DNA of 64,000 nt from Hyphomicrobium sp. Its GTDB lineage: Bacteria > Pseudomonadota > Alphaproteobacteria > Rhizobiales > Hyphomicrobiaceae. Shown here piece by piece: positions 25,435-35,787 of this stretch (position 1 is the first letter of the stretch; the number at the start of each line of letters is the position of its first letter). A model generated the notes under the pieces. The model searched no databases, had not been told where the DNA came from, and saw nothing but the letters and a program-made list of their open reading frames with translations. Both the position numbers and the translations under genes were made by a program. The DNA is taken from positions 124,001 to 188,000 of the forward strand of contig NZ_JAIELN010000008.1 in assembly GCF_019753045.1 (NCBI RefSeq). Direction: 5' to 3'.

Positions 25435-27333
25435 TCAGTGCAGAAACTTCTGCATTAGGGCCATTCCGGATTCGCCGAAGGTTGCGAGTGCTCCGCCGAC
25501 GACCGCCGCGACCGTCCAGCCGAGAAAGCGCGTGAGGGTTCGTGCGATATTGGCGCGGACCTTTACTTCAACGATCTGATCGGGAAGCGCGGTTTCCGCC
25601 GCGACGCCGTCCGCGCCGATCGTGCGGGCAGACACGATAATCTGCAGGCTCGACCAGCCGCGCGATTGCGGCGTGATGAGAAAACGCCAGCTCGCGAAAT
25701 CGTCGCTCGCGTAGCCCAGATTGCTCTCAATCCATTGCGTCTCGGGCGACGCGGATTCGATGAAGAATCCGCCCTCGGGGGCGCGAATGCGAACCGACAT
25801 TGCCTTGGTGATAGCAACGGCGTGCTGCCAGACTTTGCCGCCGCCTTCGAGACCTTCCGTCAGCGCTTTTACCGAGGATTTGGCGATGCGGATCTCGGCG
25901 CGCGAGGTTTTTCCGACGCGCATCGAGCGCGGAATATTTTCCGCGAGTTGTCCGGTGTCGACGTTAGGGCCCTTGGAGCGCTTTTCCTTCCGACGTGCTT
26001 TGCCGTCCGGCGCTGGGCGCTGCGAAACAGGCGGGCCCATTGGAGAATCGGTCCGGAAAGCAGGGTCGTGACCGAGCGTGGGTCTCGAACCCGGAGGTGC
26101 TGAACCCGGCGCTATCGGGGCGCCCTGTGCGGACCCCATCGGAGCCGACGGCATTGGAGCAGAAGGCATGGGACCGGAAGGCATCGGACCACGCATCCGC
26201 GGGGCGGCGGGTCCGCCGTGGATCGGCGCTCCGGGCGGAATTGGAGGCGGCTGCATCCTGGAAGGTTGCGGGCGCGGTGGCAGATCCGCGAAGATATCGG
26301 GAGGCGGTGCGGGGCTCGCCTGTGGTGATGCCGGGCCGGCCGGATGGGGCTGCGGGAATGACTGGTCGTTCGGTCTCGCGGGTGCGGCCGGAGATTGCGG
26401 TCCCTGCCAGGCGGGATGAGACCACGACGGATCGGGCTGGGCACGACCTGGCTGCGGATGCTCGGGTTGCGCTGCCGGCGCGCCGCCGCCAAAGCTTGGT
26501 TCGGGCCGATGCTGTTGCGCTTGGTGCGCTTCGCGCTCGCCGCCAGTCGGCAATTGCGGGTCGAGTGGTGCGGGAGCTTCGGGCGCCGGAAAAGGTGCAG
26601 CTTCGGTCGGCGGCTGTGGTCCGGTCGCGGCACTCGGACTGCTGAACGTCGGCTCTTGCCGGTTTGGTTCTTTTGTCTGCTCGCGCTGGGGCTCAGGCGC
26701 CGAGGGTTCCGGATGCGATGGCACGGGGCTCGTGGCGTCAGGGCTATAAGGCCCAGGCTGGGGCGGCGCCGGCGCTGGCGGCGCGGGCCGCGGCATATCC
26801 TTCATGATTTCGCGCAACGACGGCGCTGCACGGGATTGGACGCGTTCGCGTGCCCGGGCGAGTACGTCATCGGCGACGGGCGGGGCCGGCCCTGCCGGTA
26901 CGTCGCGCGGCGGCGCCAGTGCGGCTTGCAGGGCCCGGATGGCGTTATCGAATGTCAGCCCGTGGGATTCGAGAATTTGTGCGGCCGTGCTTCGCGCGTC
27001 GCCGACAATTGCGGCCAGCACGATCGCGCCGTTGATATCGCGCCTGCGGCTTCCGCGCGCGGCCGCAGCCGCAGCCTCGAGGATGCGCCGAACGTCCTTC
27101 GATACGCCGAGGGAATCATGACGTTCAGGAGACGGTTCAGTGCCTTGCAGGACGCGAGAGACGACATCAGCCTTCAGGCGTTCAGCGTTGATTTGGCTAG
27201 CATCCAGCACCGCGGCCGCATCGGGATCGTCGCAGAGGGCCGCGAGCAGATGCTCAAGCGAAACCTCTGCCGCGCCGCTCGACCCGGCAAAGTCGGCCCC
27301 CCGTGCCAGTGTGGCACCGAGATCAGACGACAT
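25435..27333 (-). CDS. Orphan Clp-N-domain protein with proline-rich linker and C-terminal membrane anchor
   Basis: From ATG 27333 the product is 632 residues. The first about 145 residues look like a Clp R (double Clp-N) domain, with SSGAAEVSLEHLLAALCDDPDAAAVL and RDINGAIVLAAIVGD. A very Pro/Ala/Gln-rich linker runs to about residue 450 and includes PSGPMPSAPMPSAPM repeats. Then come a conserved-looking beta domain (about 470-590) and a TM helix (TRFLGWTVAAVVGGALATFG). No AAA+ domain is present. It might bind substrates or partner with a Clp ATPase at the membrane. A longer start at 27402 is possible. Confidence 0.78.
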   Translation of the reverse strand: MSSDLGATLARGADFAGSSGAAEVSLEHLLAALCDDPDAAAVLDASQINAERLKADVVSRVLQGTEPSPERHDSLGVSKDVRRILEAAAAAARGSRRRDINGAIVLAAIVGDARSTAAQILESHGLTFDNAIRALQAALAPPRDVPAGPAPPVADDVLARARERVQSRAAPSLREIMKDMPRPAPPAPAPPQPGPYSPDATSPVPSHPEPSAPEPQREQTKEPNRQEPTFSSPSAATGPQPPTEAAPFPAPEAPAPLDPQLPTGGEREAHQAQQHRPEPSFGGGAPAAQPEHPQPGRAQPDPSWSHPAWQGPQSPAAPARPNDQSFPQPHPAGPASPQASPAPPPDIFADLPPRPQPSRMQPPPIPPGAPIHGGPAAPRMRGPMPSGPMPSAPMPSAPMGSAQGAPIAPGSAPPGSRPTLGHDPAFRTDSPMGPPVSQRPAPDGKARRKEKRSKGPNVDTGQLAENIPRSMRVGKTSRAEIRIAKSSVKALTEGLEGGGKVWQHAVAITKAMSVRIRAPEGGFFIESASPETQWIESNLGYASDDFASWRFLITPQSRGWSSLQIIVSARTIGADGVAAETALPDQIVEVKVRANIARTLTRFLGWTVAAVVGGALATFGESGMALMQKFLH

Positions 27334-27648
27334 CGGAATCTGCGTAATATCTGTGGCCGTCACGCCCACGACGTCTCCCAAACTGAAGGCCAAGACGGCC
27401 AAGACTGGCCAGGACTCAACGCATTAACGTGCCGAAAGGACATGCTGATGGCAAGGTATAGCAATGGCATGATCCTGACACGGCAGAATGACTTTTCGTC
27501 CCCAGATGCCCTAAACGCCTGCGTCAGTAACGCCCGCGGGTGGTAAAGGCCGGGAATTCCGTTGAGGCATTCGGCCGAGAAGCTATAAGACCGCGACGAA
27601 GCGACCGGCTCCCCGCCGGCGCGAACAGAATGGCAAAAGGGGGAGCGC

Positions 27649-28605
27649 GTGACGTCAACGAAAAGTCTCTCGGGAAATGCAGGAGCGGCGCCTGTTGAAA
27701 CGCCTCTCAGCGCACATCAGCAAGCGCGTATCCTCGCGGAAGCCATACCGCATCTGATTCTCTACGATGAGAAGACCGTCGTCATAAAATTTGGCGGCAA
27801 TGCGATGGGCGACGAGGAGCTTTTCAAAGCCTTCGCGCAGGATATCGTTTACCTGAAGCAATCGGGCATCAATCCGATCGTCGTGCACGGCGGCGGTCCG
27901 CAGATCGGCAGCATGCTGCAGAAGCTCGCGATCAAGTCGGATTTCGTTCACGGTCTGCGCGTGACGGACAAGCCGACGGTCGAGATCGTCGAGATGGTTC
28001 TCTGCGGAAAGATCAACAAAGAAATCGTTTCCGCCATCAACCGGCAAGGCGGCAAGGCGGTCGGCATCTCGGGCAAAGATGCCAACCTGATGATCGCCAA
28101 GAAGATCACCGAAATGCCGCACCCTCAGTCGAACGAGATGCAGAAGGTCGACATCGGCTTTGTCGGCGATCCTCTGGAGGTCAACCCGCATATCGTCGAA
28201 GTGATTTCGAAGTCCGATCTCATTCCGGTGATCGCGCCTGTCGCCATCAGCCGTGACGGTGAAACGTTGAACGTCAACGCCGACACATTCGCGTCGGCTC
28301 TCGCGGCACGCATGCAGGCCAAGCGCCTGCTTCTCTTGACCGACGTTTCCGGCGTGCTCGACGAGAACAAGAAACTCATTCCGAGCCTTTCGATCGAGGA
28401 AGCGCGCGCGATGATCAAGACCGGCGCGATTTCGGGCGGCATGATCCCGAAAATCGAGGGCTGCATCGAGGTCGTCGAGGCGGGCGTCGAAGGCGTCGTC
28501 GTGATCGACGGGCGCGTGCCGCACTGCGTGCTGTTGGAACTCTTCACCGAACACGGCGTCGGCACGCTCGTGAAACGCGCCGAGCGCAAGCGGGGCAAGG
28601 CCTGA
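27649..28605 (+). CDS. argB: Acetylglutamate kinase
   Basis: The 318-residue protein starts at GTG 27649 after AGGGGGAG. It has the amino-acid kinase fold with [12 protein letters not shown], the N-acetylglutamate/ATP loop [39 protein letters not shown] and [15 protein letters not shown]. It phosphorylates N-acetyl-L-glutamate in arginine biosynthesis. Its stop overlaps the start of the HAD gene (TGATG). Confidence 0.96.
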   Translation: MTSTKSLSGNAGAAPVETPLSAHQQARILAEAIPHLILYDEKTVVIKFGGNAMGDEELFKAFAQDIVYLKQSGINPIVVHGGGPQIGSMLQKLAIKSDFVHGLRVTDKPTVEIVEMVLCGKINKEIVSAINRQGGKAVGISGKDANLMIAKKITEMPHPQSNEMQKVDIGFVGDPLEVNPHIVEVISKSDLIPVIAPVAISRDGETLNVNADTFASALAARMQAKRLLLLTDVSGVLDENKKLIPSLSIEEARAMIKTGAISGGMIPKIEGCIEVVEAGVEGVVVIDGRVPHCVLLELFTEHGVGTLVKRAERKRGKA

Positions 28606-29351
28606 TGGCCATTACGGCCTCAGCGTCGGATTTGCCGAAGCTCCCGCCGGCTGCGGCCAGGCGCGGGTTCAATCACGTCGACGCCTGGATTTTCGATCTC
28701 GACAACACGCTCTATCCGGCGTCCTGCAATCTCTTCGCGCAGGTCGATGTGCGCATGAGCGAGTTCATCGCCAAGACAATCGGTGTGCCGCGTGAGCACG
28801 CACGCCATTTGCAGAAAGCCTACTATCGCCAGTTCGGCACGACGCTCGCCGGGCTGATGAAAGTTCACAAGCTTCCTCCCGGTCCGTTCCTCGAATACGT
28901 GCACGATATCGATCTCTCCGTTGTTCCGGCAATGCCGGATCTCGCGGCTGCGATCTCAGCCCTTCCGGGACGCCGGCTTATTTTTACGAACGGCTCGCGC
29001 CTTCACGCGGAGAACGTGGCGCGCAAGCTCGGCGTGCTCGATCTCTTCGAGGACATCTGCGATATCGCGGCGATGGAGTATGTGCCGAAGCCCGAGCGCG
29101 AAGCCTTCGACCGGATGCTTAAGCTGCACGACGTTCCTGCGGCGCGGGCGGCCATGTTTGAAGATATGCCGCACAACCTCGTGCCGGCATCGACACTCGG
29201 GATGACGACGGTGCTCGTTCATTCCGACTACATCGATCATCCCGCGCAGCTGAAAATCCGGGAATGGCGTGAGCTTCCCGATCATGTGCACTACTTGACG
29301 CGCGACCTCACAAAATTTCTCGTCGACGAGGTCTCGGCTCCAGCGAAGTAG
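28605..29351 (+). CDS. HAD family hydrolase, pyrimidine 5'-nucleotidase-like
   Basis: The 248-residue protein has HAD motif I FDLDNTLYPAS, motif II FTNGS, a motif III Lys in VPKPEREAF, and motif IV FEDMPHNL. This matches the SDT1/PHM8-type pyrimidine 5'-nucleotidases found next to argB in many alphaproteobacteria. It probably dephosphorylates UMP, CMP or related phosphates in the cytoplasm. It is coupled to argB by a four-base overlap and is followed after one base by the LysE gene. Confidence 0.87.
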   Translation: MAITASASDLPKLPPAAARRGFNHVDAWIFDLDNTLYPASCNLFAQVDVRMSEFIAKTIGVPREHARHLQKAYYRQFGTTLAGLMKVHKLPPGPFLEYVHDIDLSVVPAMPDLAAAISALPGRRLIFTNGSRLHAENVARKLGVLDLFEDICDIAAMEYVPKPEREAFDRMLKLHDVPAARAAMFEDMPHNLVPASTLGMTTVLVHSDYIDHPAQLKIREWRELPDHVHYLTRDLTKFLVDEVSAPAK

Positions 29352-29352
29352 G

Positions 29353-30015
29353 ATGAGTGCGATGCCAGGCGCTGTCCAAGGGCTTGCCATCTTTGGTGTC
29401 CCGCTCGCATTTATTTGGCTCTCCTTCATGGTCGAGCTGACGCCCGGCCCGAACATGACGTATCTCGCCGTTTTGACGTTGGCCGATGGCCGGCGCGCGG
29501 GTTTTGCGGCAGTTGCCGGTGTTGCCTCCGGTCTTCTTCTGATTGGCCTTCTTGCGGCACTCGGTGTCGCGGCGCTCATTTCCGAATCGCCGATGCTCTA
29601 CCAGTTTTTCCGCTGGGCCGGGGCTCTCTACATGTTCTGGCTGGCTTACGACATCTGGCGCGGCGAAGAGCCGGCGGAGGCAGAAGGCGAGGCCGGACGT
29701 TCAACGCCTAACAGGTATTTCTTTCGCGGCTTCCTAACGAATGTCCTCAATCCGAAAGCGGCAGTTTTCTATATCGCGGTGCTTCCGCAATTCATCGATG
29801 CTAGCCGGGATCTGCTACCGCAAACGATTTCGCTCACTCTGGCCTACGTGGCCGTCGCGACGATCGTTCATGGCGGGATCATCGCATTGGCGTCGAGAGC
29901 GCGGCCGTTGCTGCAGAATGCGGATCGCATGCAAATGGTGAGACGCGTGCTCGCGGTCGGTCTTCTGCTGGTCGCGGTGTGGCTTCTGTGGTCGACGAAA
30001 GCTTCCACCTTCTAG
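29353..30015 (+). CDS. LysE/RhtB family amino-acid exporter
   Basis: The 220-residue protein has six hydrophobic helices and the family motif FMVELTPGPNMTYLAVLTLADGRRAG. The later segment GFLTNVLNPKAAVFYIAVLPQFI is typical of LysE/RhtB exporters. It should export an amino acid or derivative across the inner membrane. It lies in the argB-HAD operon, but the substrate is not known. Confidence 0.88.
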   Translation: MSAMPGAVQGLAIFGVPLAFIWLSFMVELTPGPNMTYLAVLTLADGRRAGFAAVAGVASGLLLIGLLAALGVAALISESPMLYQFFRWAGALYMFWLAYDIWRGEEPAEAEGEAGRSTPNRYFFRGFLTNVLNPKAAVFYIAVLPQFIDASRDLLPQTISLTLAYVAVATIVHGGIIALASRARPLLQNADRMQMVRRVLAVGLLLVAVWLLWSTKASTF

Positions 30016-30041
30016 GCAAGCGACTGCACGGCGGCCATCGA

Positions 30042-30800
30042 TCAGCCGCGGCCGATGAAGGGCATTCCCGTCGCCATAAGCGTCATGAACTGCACGTTGG
30101 CATCCAGCGGCAGGTTGGCGATGTAGAGGACTGCGTCGGCAACGTGGGCAACGTCCATCCGCGGCTCAACCATGACGCGACCGTCGGCTTGAAGAATTCC
30201 GCTCGCCATTTTCGCTGTGACGTCGGTCGCGGCGTTGCCGATATCGATTTGCGAACAGGCGATGTTATCGGCGCGGCCGTCGAGTGAAATGGATTTCGTG
30301 AGGCCGGTAATGGCGTGCTTCGTCGCCGTGTAGGCGGCCGAGAATGGGCGCGGCACTTGCGCGGAGATGGAGCCGTTGTTGATGATCCGTCCGCCTCTCG
30401 GTGTTTGTGCCTTCATGATGCGGATCGCTTCGCGCGCGCAGAGAAACGGTCCCGTCAGATTGACATCGACGACGCGTTTCCATTCTTCGAGTGGCAAGTC
30501 TTCGAGCGGTACACCCTGCGTGAATGTTCCGGCGTTATTGAATAGGAGATCCAAACGGCCGAAAGCTGAGCGCGCCTTTTCGAAAGCGGCGTGGACGGCG
30601 GTTTCATCGGAGACATCGGCTGGTGTGACAAGGAACCGGCCACCGCCAGATGCGGCGTCGGCGGCGGTTTTTTCCAATTCGGCGATGCGCCGGCCCAGGA
30701 GAGCGACGTCAAATCCGTCGGCCTGAAGCTTCAGAGCAACAGCCCGGCCGATGCCCGATCCGGCGCCCGTCACCATTGCCACGCGTGAATTGCCAATCAT
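30042..30800 (-). CDS. Short-chain dehydrogenase/reductase
   Basis: The 252-residue protein has the SDR cofactor motif [13 protein letters not shown], the NNAG motif, catalytic Ser in NNGSISAQ, and YTATKHAI containing the YxxxK pair. It would be NAD(P)-dependent; the Arg at [10 protein letters not shown] allows NADP preference. ATG 30800 is the first start after which the domain begins. Convergent with the LysE gene; the substrate is unknown. Confidence 0.88.
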   Translation of the reverse strand: MIGNSRVAMVTGAGSGIGRAVALKLQADGFDVALLGRRIAELEKTAADAASGGGRFLVTPADVSDETAVHAAFEKARSAFGRLDLLFNNAGTFTQGVPLEDLPLEEWKRVVDVNLTGPFLCAREAIRIMKAQTPRGGRIINNGSISAQVPRPFSAAYTATKHAITGLTKSISLDGRADNIACSQIDIGNAATDVTAKMASGILQADGRVMVEPRMDVAHVADAVLYIANLPLDANVQFMTLMATGMPFIGRG

Positions 30801-30925
30801 CTTCGTCTCTTGTGCTGAACATGCGAAACGGCTGCATAACTCCGAACGGCCCGGCGCGCCAGTTTGTGACGCCATGTGGGCATGATAGAAGAATCGCCGC
30901 TCGGGGCAGCACGGGGGTCGCGGTC

Positions 30926-31723
30926 ATGGCGGGAACGGAAGCGGCAGGTTCCGCATTTTGCGTCAATTGCGGCACGGCATTGCGGGGGAAATTCTGCAGC
31001 GGCTGCGGCGCGCCCGCGGCGGTCCACCAGGACAAAGAAGGCTGGAGCGCTCTTTCTTCCGAGTTCTTGAGCTCTCGTCGCGACAACAGCTTCTTTCCGG
31101 TTGTCGTTTCGTTTCTGATCCACCCCGTCGATACGATCATCCGGCTGACGGACGATCCCGCTTACCGGTCGCATTGGGGGTTCCTGACGGCGATGGTCGG
31201 CGCGCAGCTGACGCTCGCTTACGTCATCATGCCGAAAATCTTCGCAGCGCTTTTCAATGTTCCTAATACAGCCAACAGCGCGACTGTCGTGACGAGCGAG
31301 GTCGTACAGTACGTTGGGATGGCGATCCTGACGCCCATTCAATATTACGTGTGCCGCGCACTGGGCACACTGCGGCGGTCACCGATGTCGTACGTGAAGC
31401 TGTGCGTGTTGAGCGTCAGCTATGGGGCGATCGTGGCGATAGCCGTCACGCTCATTGCGTTCGCGATAGGGGTTGCCGTCCTGAAGACCCAGGCAGACAT
31501 CGATCTCGCTTTGGTTTGGCAGGTTTTGACGCTCGCAACTTACGCCGCCGTCCTTGCCTTCGTCTCGGCGAGTCATAAGAGATTTTGGGGAATGTCCTGG
31601 CCGGTTGCGATCGGCGTCACGCTCTTTGTCGGCGCTATGTCGTGGCTGGTCGTTTATCCGGCGCTCACGGCGATTGCCGAACGGGCGGATGTGGCTGGGA
31701 CTTTGGGCAGCGTATTGGGATAG
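30926..31723 (+). CDS. Zinc-ribbon plus Yip1-like membrane protein
   Basis: The 265-residue protein starts with a short zinc ribbon (FCVNCGTALRGKFCSGCGA, four Cys). After a linker come about five hydrophobic helices beginning at FFPVVVSFLIHPVDTIIRL, in a Yip1/DUF-type membrane domain. The function is not known; such proteins may sense or traffic at the membrane. It is convergent with the hydroxybutyryl-CoA dehydrogenase gene, with 29 bases between stops. Confidence 0.78.
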   Translation: MAGTEAAGSAFCVNCGTALRGKFCSGCGAPAAVHQDKEGWSALSSEFLSSRRDNSFFPVVVSFLIHPVDTIIRLTDDPAYRSHWGFLTAMVGAQLTLAYVIMPKIFAALFNVPNTANSATVVTSEVVQYVGMAILTPIQYYVCRALGTLRRSPMSYVKLCVLSVSYGAIVAIAVTLIAFAIGVAVLKTQADIDLALVWQVLTLATYAAVLAFVSASHKRFWGMSWPVAIGVTLFVGAMSWLVVYPALTAIAERADVAGTLGSVLG

Positions 31724-31752
31724 ACGTCAGATAGCGCTAGGCGCCCCAGCCT

Positions 31753-32682
31753 TTAGCGCGTCGGTACCGGCTTTTCGCCCCGGTAGTCGTAGAAGCCGCG
31801 CTTCGTCTTGCGGCCCAGCCAGCCGGCCTCGACGTATTTCACGAGGAGCGGACATGGGCGGTATTTTGAGTCCGACAGGCCTTCGTACAGGACCTGCATG
31901 ACGCTCAGACAGGTGTCGAGACCGATGAAGTCGGCAAGCTCCAAGGGACCCATCGGATGGTGCGCGCCGAGGCGCATCGCCTTGTCGATCGCATCGACAG
32001 TGCCCACGCCCTCGTAGAGCGTATAGACCGCCTCGTTGATCATCGGCAGCAGGATGCGGTTGACGATGAAGGCCGGGAAATCTTCCGAAACTGCTGTCGT
32101 CTTGCCGAGGCTTTCGACGAATTGGCGTGCCGTCGCAAACGTCTCGTCGCCGGTCGCGATGCCGCGAATAAGCTCGACGAGTTCCATGACCGGCACTGGG
32201 TTCATGAAGTGCATGCCGATGAAGTCTTCGGGCCGGTCCGTGGTCGATGCGAGCCGCGTAATCGAAATGGATGACGTGTTCGAGGCCAGCATGGCCGTCG
32301 GCTTCAGGTGCGGACAGAGCGCCGCGAAGATCTTGTGCTTCAGGGCTTCGTCTTCGGTGGCTGCCTCGATAACGAGATCGCACTCTCCGAAGTCCTCAAA
32401 CGACGGCGCGAAGCTGATGCGCTCCAGCGCCGTGTCGCGATCTTCTTCCTTGATGAGGCCCTTGGCGATCTGGCGCGCCATGTTCTTGTGGACGGTTTCG
32501 ATGCCCTTATCGAACGACTCTTTCTTCAAGTCGTTCATGGCGACCGTGTACCCCGACAGGGCAACGACGTGGGCGATACCGCTGCCCATTTGACCGGCAC
32601 CGATGATGCCGACCTTGCTGATCGTCCTGGCAGGTTTCACGCTGACCCTGCCTTTTTCCATCAGCTTCTGAGCTTGCCCCAT
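31753..32682 (-). CDS. hbd: 3-hydroxybutyryl-CoA dehydrogenase
   Basis: The 309-residue protein has the NAD motif VGIIGAGQMGSGIAHVVA, the catalytic HFMNPVPVMELVE segment, and the C-terminal domain with GHHP-like GAHHPMGPLELADFIGLDT. It oxidises (S)-3-hydroxyacyl-CoA, mainly C4, to the ketoacyl-CoA, and in this group may serve PHB or ethylmalonyl-CoA-type C4 metabolism. It follows etfA by 35 bases on the same strand, so etfB-etfA-hbd is probably one operon. Confidence 0.94.
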   Translation of the reverse strand: MGQAQKLMEKGRVSVKPARTISKVGIIGAGQMGSGIAHVVALSGYTVAMNDLKKESFDKGIETVHKNMARQIAKGLIKEEDRDTALERISFAPSFEDFGECDLVIEAATEDEALKHKIFAALCPHLKPTAMLASNTSSISITRLASTTDRPEDFIGMHFMNPVPVMELVELIRGIATGDETFATARQFVESLGKTTAVSEDFPAFIVNRILLPMINEAVYTLYEGVGTVDAIDKAMRLGAHHPMGPLELADFIGLDTCLSVMQVLYEGLSDSKYRPCPLLVKYVEAGWLGRKTKRGFYDYRGEKPVPTR

Positions 32683-32717
32683 GAACGCATGTCCTTCGCG
32701 GTGAAAAGAAGCCGGGC

Positions 32718-33662
32718 TTAGCGCCCGGCTTTCTGGAGTTCTGCGTCGAGTTCGGGCAGCGCTTGGAACAGATCAGCTACGAGCCCGTAGTCCGCGACCT
32801 GGAAGATCGGCGCTTCGCCGTCCTTGTTGATCGCGACGATGATCTTGGAATCCTTCATGCCGGCGAGATGCTGAATGGCACCCGAAATGCCGACCGCGAT
32901 GTAGAGGTCGGGCGCCACGACCTTGCCGGTCTGTCCGACCTGCCAGTCGTTGGGCACGAAGCCAGCGTCGACAGCGGCGCGCGAGGCGCCCATGGCGGCG
33001 CCCAGCCGGTCAGCGATCGGGGCGATGTACTTGGTGAAGTTCTCGCCGTTCCCCATGCCGCGGCCGCCGGAGATGATGATCTTCGCCGAGGTCAGCTCGG
33101 GGCGGTCAGATTTCGAGAGTTCGGCTTTCTCGAAGGTCGAGATGCCGACAGGGGCCGGAGCGGCGATCGTTTCGATTGCAGCAGAGCCGCCTTCGCTCGC
33201 GGCCGGGAAGGCGGACGTGCGGACGGTGATCACCTTCGTTGCATCCGACGATTGAACGGTCTGGATGGCGTTGCCGGCATAAATCGGACGTTCGAACGTA
33301 TCGGGCGAAACGACCTTGGTGATGTCGGATATCTGCATGACATCGAGCTTGGCGGCGACGCGCGGCAGGACGTTCTTGCCGTATGCGGTCGCCGGAGCAA
33401 CGATGGCCGAATAGCCTTTGGCAATCGAGAGGATGAGTGCGGTGACTTCCTCGGCGAGGCCCTTGGCGAGCTGCGGCGCATCCGCGACGAGAACCTTCGA
33501 AACGCCTGCAAGTTTGGCTGCGGTCTCGGCGGCGCTACCAACGTCGGAGCCTACAACCAGAATGTGGACGTCTCCGCCAAGATCCTTCGCCGCGGAAAGC
33601 GTTTTGGCCGTTGCCGGCGAGAGCGTATTACCGGAAAGCTCTGCGAGGAGAAGTGTCGTCAT
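32718..33662 (-). CDS. etfA: Electron transfer flavoprotein alpha subunit
   Basis: The 314-residue protein has the FAD-binding C-terminal domain with [41 protein letters not shown] and [21 protein letters not shown], all classic for EtfA. With EtfB it passes electrons from acyl-CoA dehydrogenases to ETF:quinone oxidoreductase. It overlaps etfB by one base (TAATG). Confidence 0.96.
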   Translation of the reverse strand: MTTLLLAELSGNTLSPATAKTLSAAKDLGGDVHILVVGSDVGSAAETAAKLAGVSKVLVADAPQLAKGLAEEVTALILSIAKGYSAIVAPATAYGKNVLPRVAAKLDVMQISDITKVVSPDTFERPIYAGNAIQTVQSSDATKVITVRTSAFPAASEGGSAAIETIAAPAPVGISTFEKAELSKSDRPELTSAKIIISGGRGMGNGENFTKYIAPIADRLGAAMGASRAAVDAGFVPNDWQVGQTGKVVAPDLYIAVGISGAIQHLAGMKDSKIIVAINKDGEAPIFQVADYGLVADLFQALPELDAELQKAGR

Positions 33663-34417
33663 TAGAGAATCCCCGCTTGGCTTTTCAGGAGTTCAACAAG
33701 TTCGGCAACGCTGCCGACCTTCACGCCGGCTTTACGCGATGCAGGTTCGCTCGTCTTCAAAACTTTGAGACGGGGCGCGATATCGACGCCAAAGTCTTCC
33801 GGCTTCTTGACATCGAGCGGCTTTTTCTTGGCCTTCATGATGTTCGGAAGTGAAGGGTATCTCGGCTCATTCAATCGCAAGTCGGTCGTGACGACTGCGG
33901 GCAGGTTGACCTTGATGGTTTCGAGGCCGCCGTCGACCTCGCGGGTAACGGATAGCGAGCCCGCTTCGGGAACGACCTTTGAGGCGAACGTGGCCTGCGG
34001 CCAGTCGAGCAAGCTCGCGAGCATTTGGCCGGTCTGATTGCTGTCGTCGTCGATCGCTTGCTTGCCGAGAATGACGAGATCGGGCTTTTCGGTCTCCACG
34101 AGGGCTTTGAGGAGCTTCGCTACGGCGAGCGGCTCAACGAGCGTGCCTTCAGGGACTTCAATGAGAATGGCGCGGTCGGCGCCGATGGCGAGCGCTGTAC
34201 GGAGCGTTTCCTGGGCCTTCGCCGAGCCGATCGAGACGGCTACGACTTCCTTGGCGCCGCTCTTTTCCTTGAGGCGAACAGCTTCTTCGATGGCGATTTC
34301 ATCGAATGGGTTCATCGACATCTTGACGTTTGCCAAGTCGATGCCGGAGCCGTCCGGTTTGACGCGAATCTTGACGTTGTAGTCGACGACGCGCTTGACC
34401 GGCACAACGATCTTCAT
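33662..34417 (-). CDS. etfB: Electron transfer flavoprotein beta subunit
   Basis: The 251-residue protein has the EtfB pattern [54 protein letters not shown] and the AMP-binding middle region. ATG 34417 is chosen; the longer upstream reading has no family similarity. It is translationally coupled to etfA. Confidence 0.96.
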   Translation of the reverse strand: MKIVVPVKRVVDYNVKIRVKPDGSGIDLANVKMSMNPFDEIAIEEAVRLKEKSGAKEVVAVSIGSAKAQETLRTALAIGADRAILIEVPEGTLVEPLAVAKLLKALVETEKPDLVILGKQAIDDDSNQTGQMLASLLDWPQATFASKVVPEAGSLSVTREVDGGLETIKVNLPAVVTTDLRLNEPRYPSLPNIMKAKKKPLDVKKPEDFGVDIAPRLKVLKTSEPASRKAGVKVGSVAELVELLKSQAGIL

Positions 34418-34716
34418 GTCATTCGCCAGAATGTCCGGCGCTCCCTTGTTGTTGTTTCCCGCGCTTCGGACGAACGCAGGTTCTTGCAGCGCGCCTGCTG
34501 GTCCAGTCGGGCAAACCGGCTGCACCCCAAAGGGCCGGCCTGCCCGGTGGCAGAAATTAGCTCTCGCAACTGCGAAGGCCGAAAGCTACGGGTGGGTTTT
34601 GCTCAAGTCAATCGGCGCGTGCGTCGCGGTGTCCTAAAGTTTTGGGGTCATTTCAGGCTACCGGAGAAGGGCTTGTCGGGTCTCTCGGTTTATTGCCCTT
34701 CGGTCATCCGTGCCTG

Positions 34717-35298
34717 TCACCGGTTCTTACCGGGCACCCACAGGATATCGCTTTTGCCCCGATCGTTGACGTAGCGGCTTGCGACGAAAAGGAAGTCGGA
34801 GAGGCGGTTAATGTATTTGAGGGCGGGCGCGCTCACGGGCTCATCGGGAAGGGCGGCCAGTTCGACCATTTTCCGTTCGGCCCTGCGCGAAACCGTCCGT
34901 GCGACGTGAAGTGCCGCGCCAACCGGGCTGCCCCCTGGTAGAACGAACGACCGTAAGGGATCGAGTTCGGAATTCATCTGGTCGATCTCGCCTTCCAGCC
35001 GCGTCACCTGCGCATCGGAGATGCGCAGCGGCTCGTAGGAAAGTTTTTGGCCTCGATCCGGCACACAGAGATCGGCGCCCAGATCGAAGAGATCGTTCTG
35101 GACGCGAAGTAACATTGCATCCACGTCTGGCTGTTCGCCCGCCAATTGGGTGCGCGCGACGCCGATGACGGCATTCGTTTCATCAACGGTGCCGTATGCC
35201 GCTATACGGGGGGACGTCTTCGGAACGCGCTCGCCAGTCCCTAGCGCCGTCGTCCCGGCATCGCCGGTTTTGGTATAAATGCGATTGAGTACGACCAT
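34717..35298 (-). CDS. Cob(I)yrinic acid a,c-diamide adenosyltransferase, PduO type
   Basis: The 193-residue protein has the PduO-type motifs NRIYTKTGDAGTTALGTG at the N terminus, YGTVDETNAVIG, LPGGSPVGAALHVARTVSRRAER and YINRLSDFLFVASRYVN. It transfers adenosyl from ATP to cob(I)alamin to make coenzyme B12. ATG 35298 (MVVLNR) is preferred. The twin-TM gene lies 67 bases upstream on the same strand. B12-dependent mutases of C4 or ethylmalonyl-CoA pathways would use the product. Confidence 0.92.
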   Translation of the reverse strand: MVVLNRIYTKTGDAGTTALGTGERVPKTSPRIAAYGTVDETNAVIGVARTQLAGEQPDVDAMLLRVQNDLFDLGADLCVPDRGQKLSYEPLRISDAQVTRLEGEIDQMNSELDPLRSFVLPGGSPVGAALHVARTVSRRAERKMVELAALPDEPVSAPALKYINRLSDFLFVASRYVNDRGKSDILWVPGKNR

Positions 35299-35365
35299 CG
35301 GTGCGAAAACCTGGTTTGGCTCATGCAAGAGAAAAGCGTCAGCGCCTGTGGCAGGCGGCCCGCCA

Positions 35366-35554
35366 TTAGTGGGTCACAAAGACGTAGGCAAGAATAATAA
35401 GGATTGCCACAAACTGGAGGCCAACGCGCCACCGCATGAGCTTCTGGCTCAGATTGGGGTTTTTGCCCCTCATCATGTTCCAGAAGCCGAACAGCAACAC
35501 GATCAGTACAGCAAAAACAGCAATCGTAGTGGCATGGTAGAGAATAGTTTGCAT
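35366..35554 (-). CDS. Twin-transmembrane small protein (HIG1-like)
   Basis: The 62-residue protein has two helices (about residues 10-26 and 44-60) with the short loop MMRGKNPNLSQKLMRWRVG between, as in the small HIG1-domain-like twin-TM proteins found beside cobalamin adenosyltransferase genes in alphaproteobacteria. HIG1 proteins associate with respiratory complexes in mitochondria, but no role is shown for this one. Confidence 0.82.
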   Translation of the reverse strand: MQTILYHATTIAVFAVLIVLLFGFWNMMRGKNPNLSQKLMRWRVGLQFVAILIILAYVFVTH

Positions 35555-35787
35555 TACCTACATCCGGACCGTGATTTGAGATTTTGCTTACGCCTTCCAC
35601 CTGGGATGAGCAATGTTCATGTGGTTAAACGGACTGTCAGTACAGGTACGCGGCCAGCCCGGACAGGGTTCGGCCTCCAAAGCATTACGCATTTGAAATT
35701 TGCTCTCCGCAGTAAATCCCTTAATTTTTCCGCCGCATCATTCGCGCGCTCGGTTCGGGTCGTCCCAAATCGTGCACACTCTGCGAT

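Noticed and set aside
34418-34716. Cobalamin riboswitch near the adenosyltransferase gene
   Set aside because: No B12-box-like conserved core was found; this stretch is downstream of the adenosyltransferase gene on its strand, not upstream.
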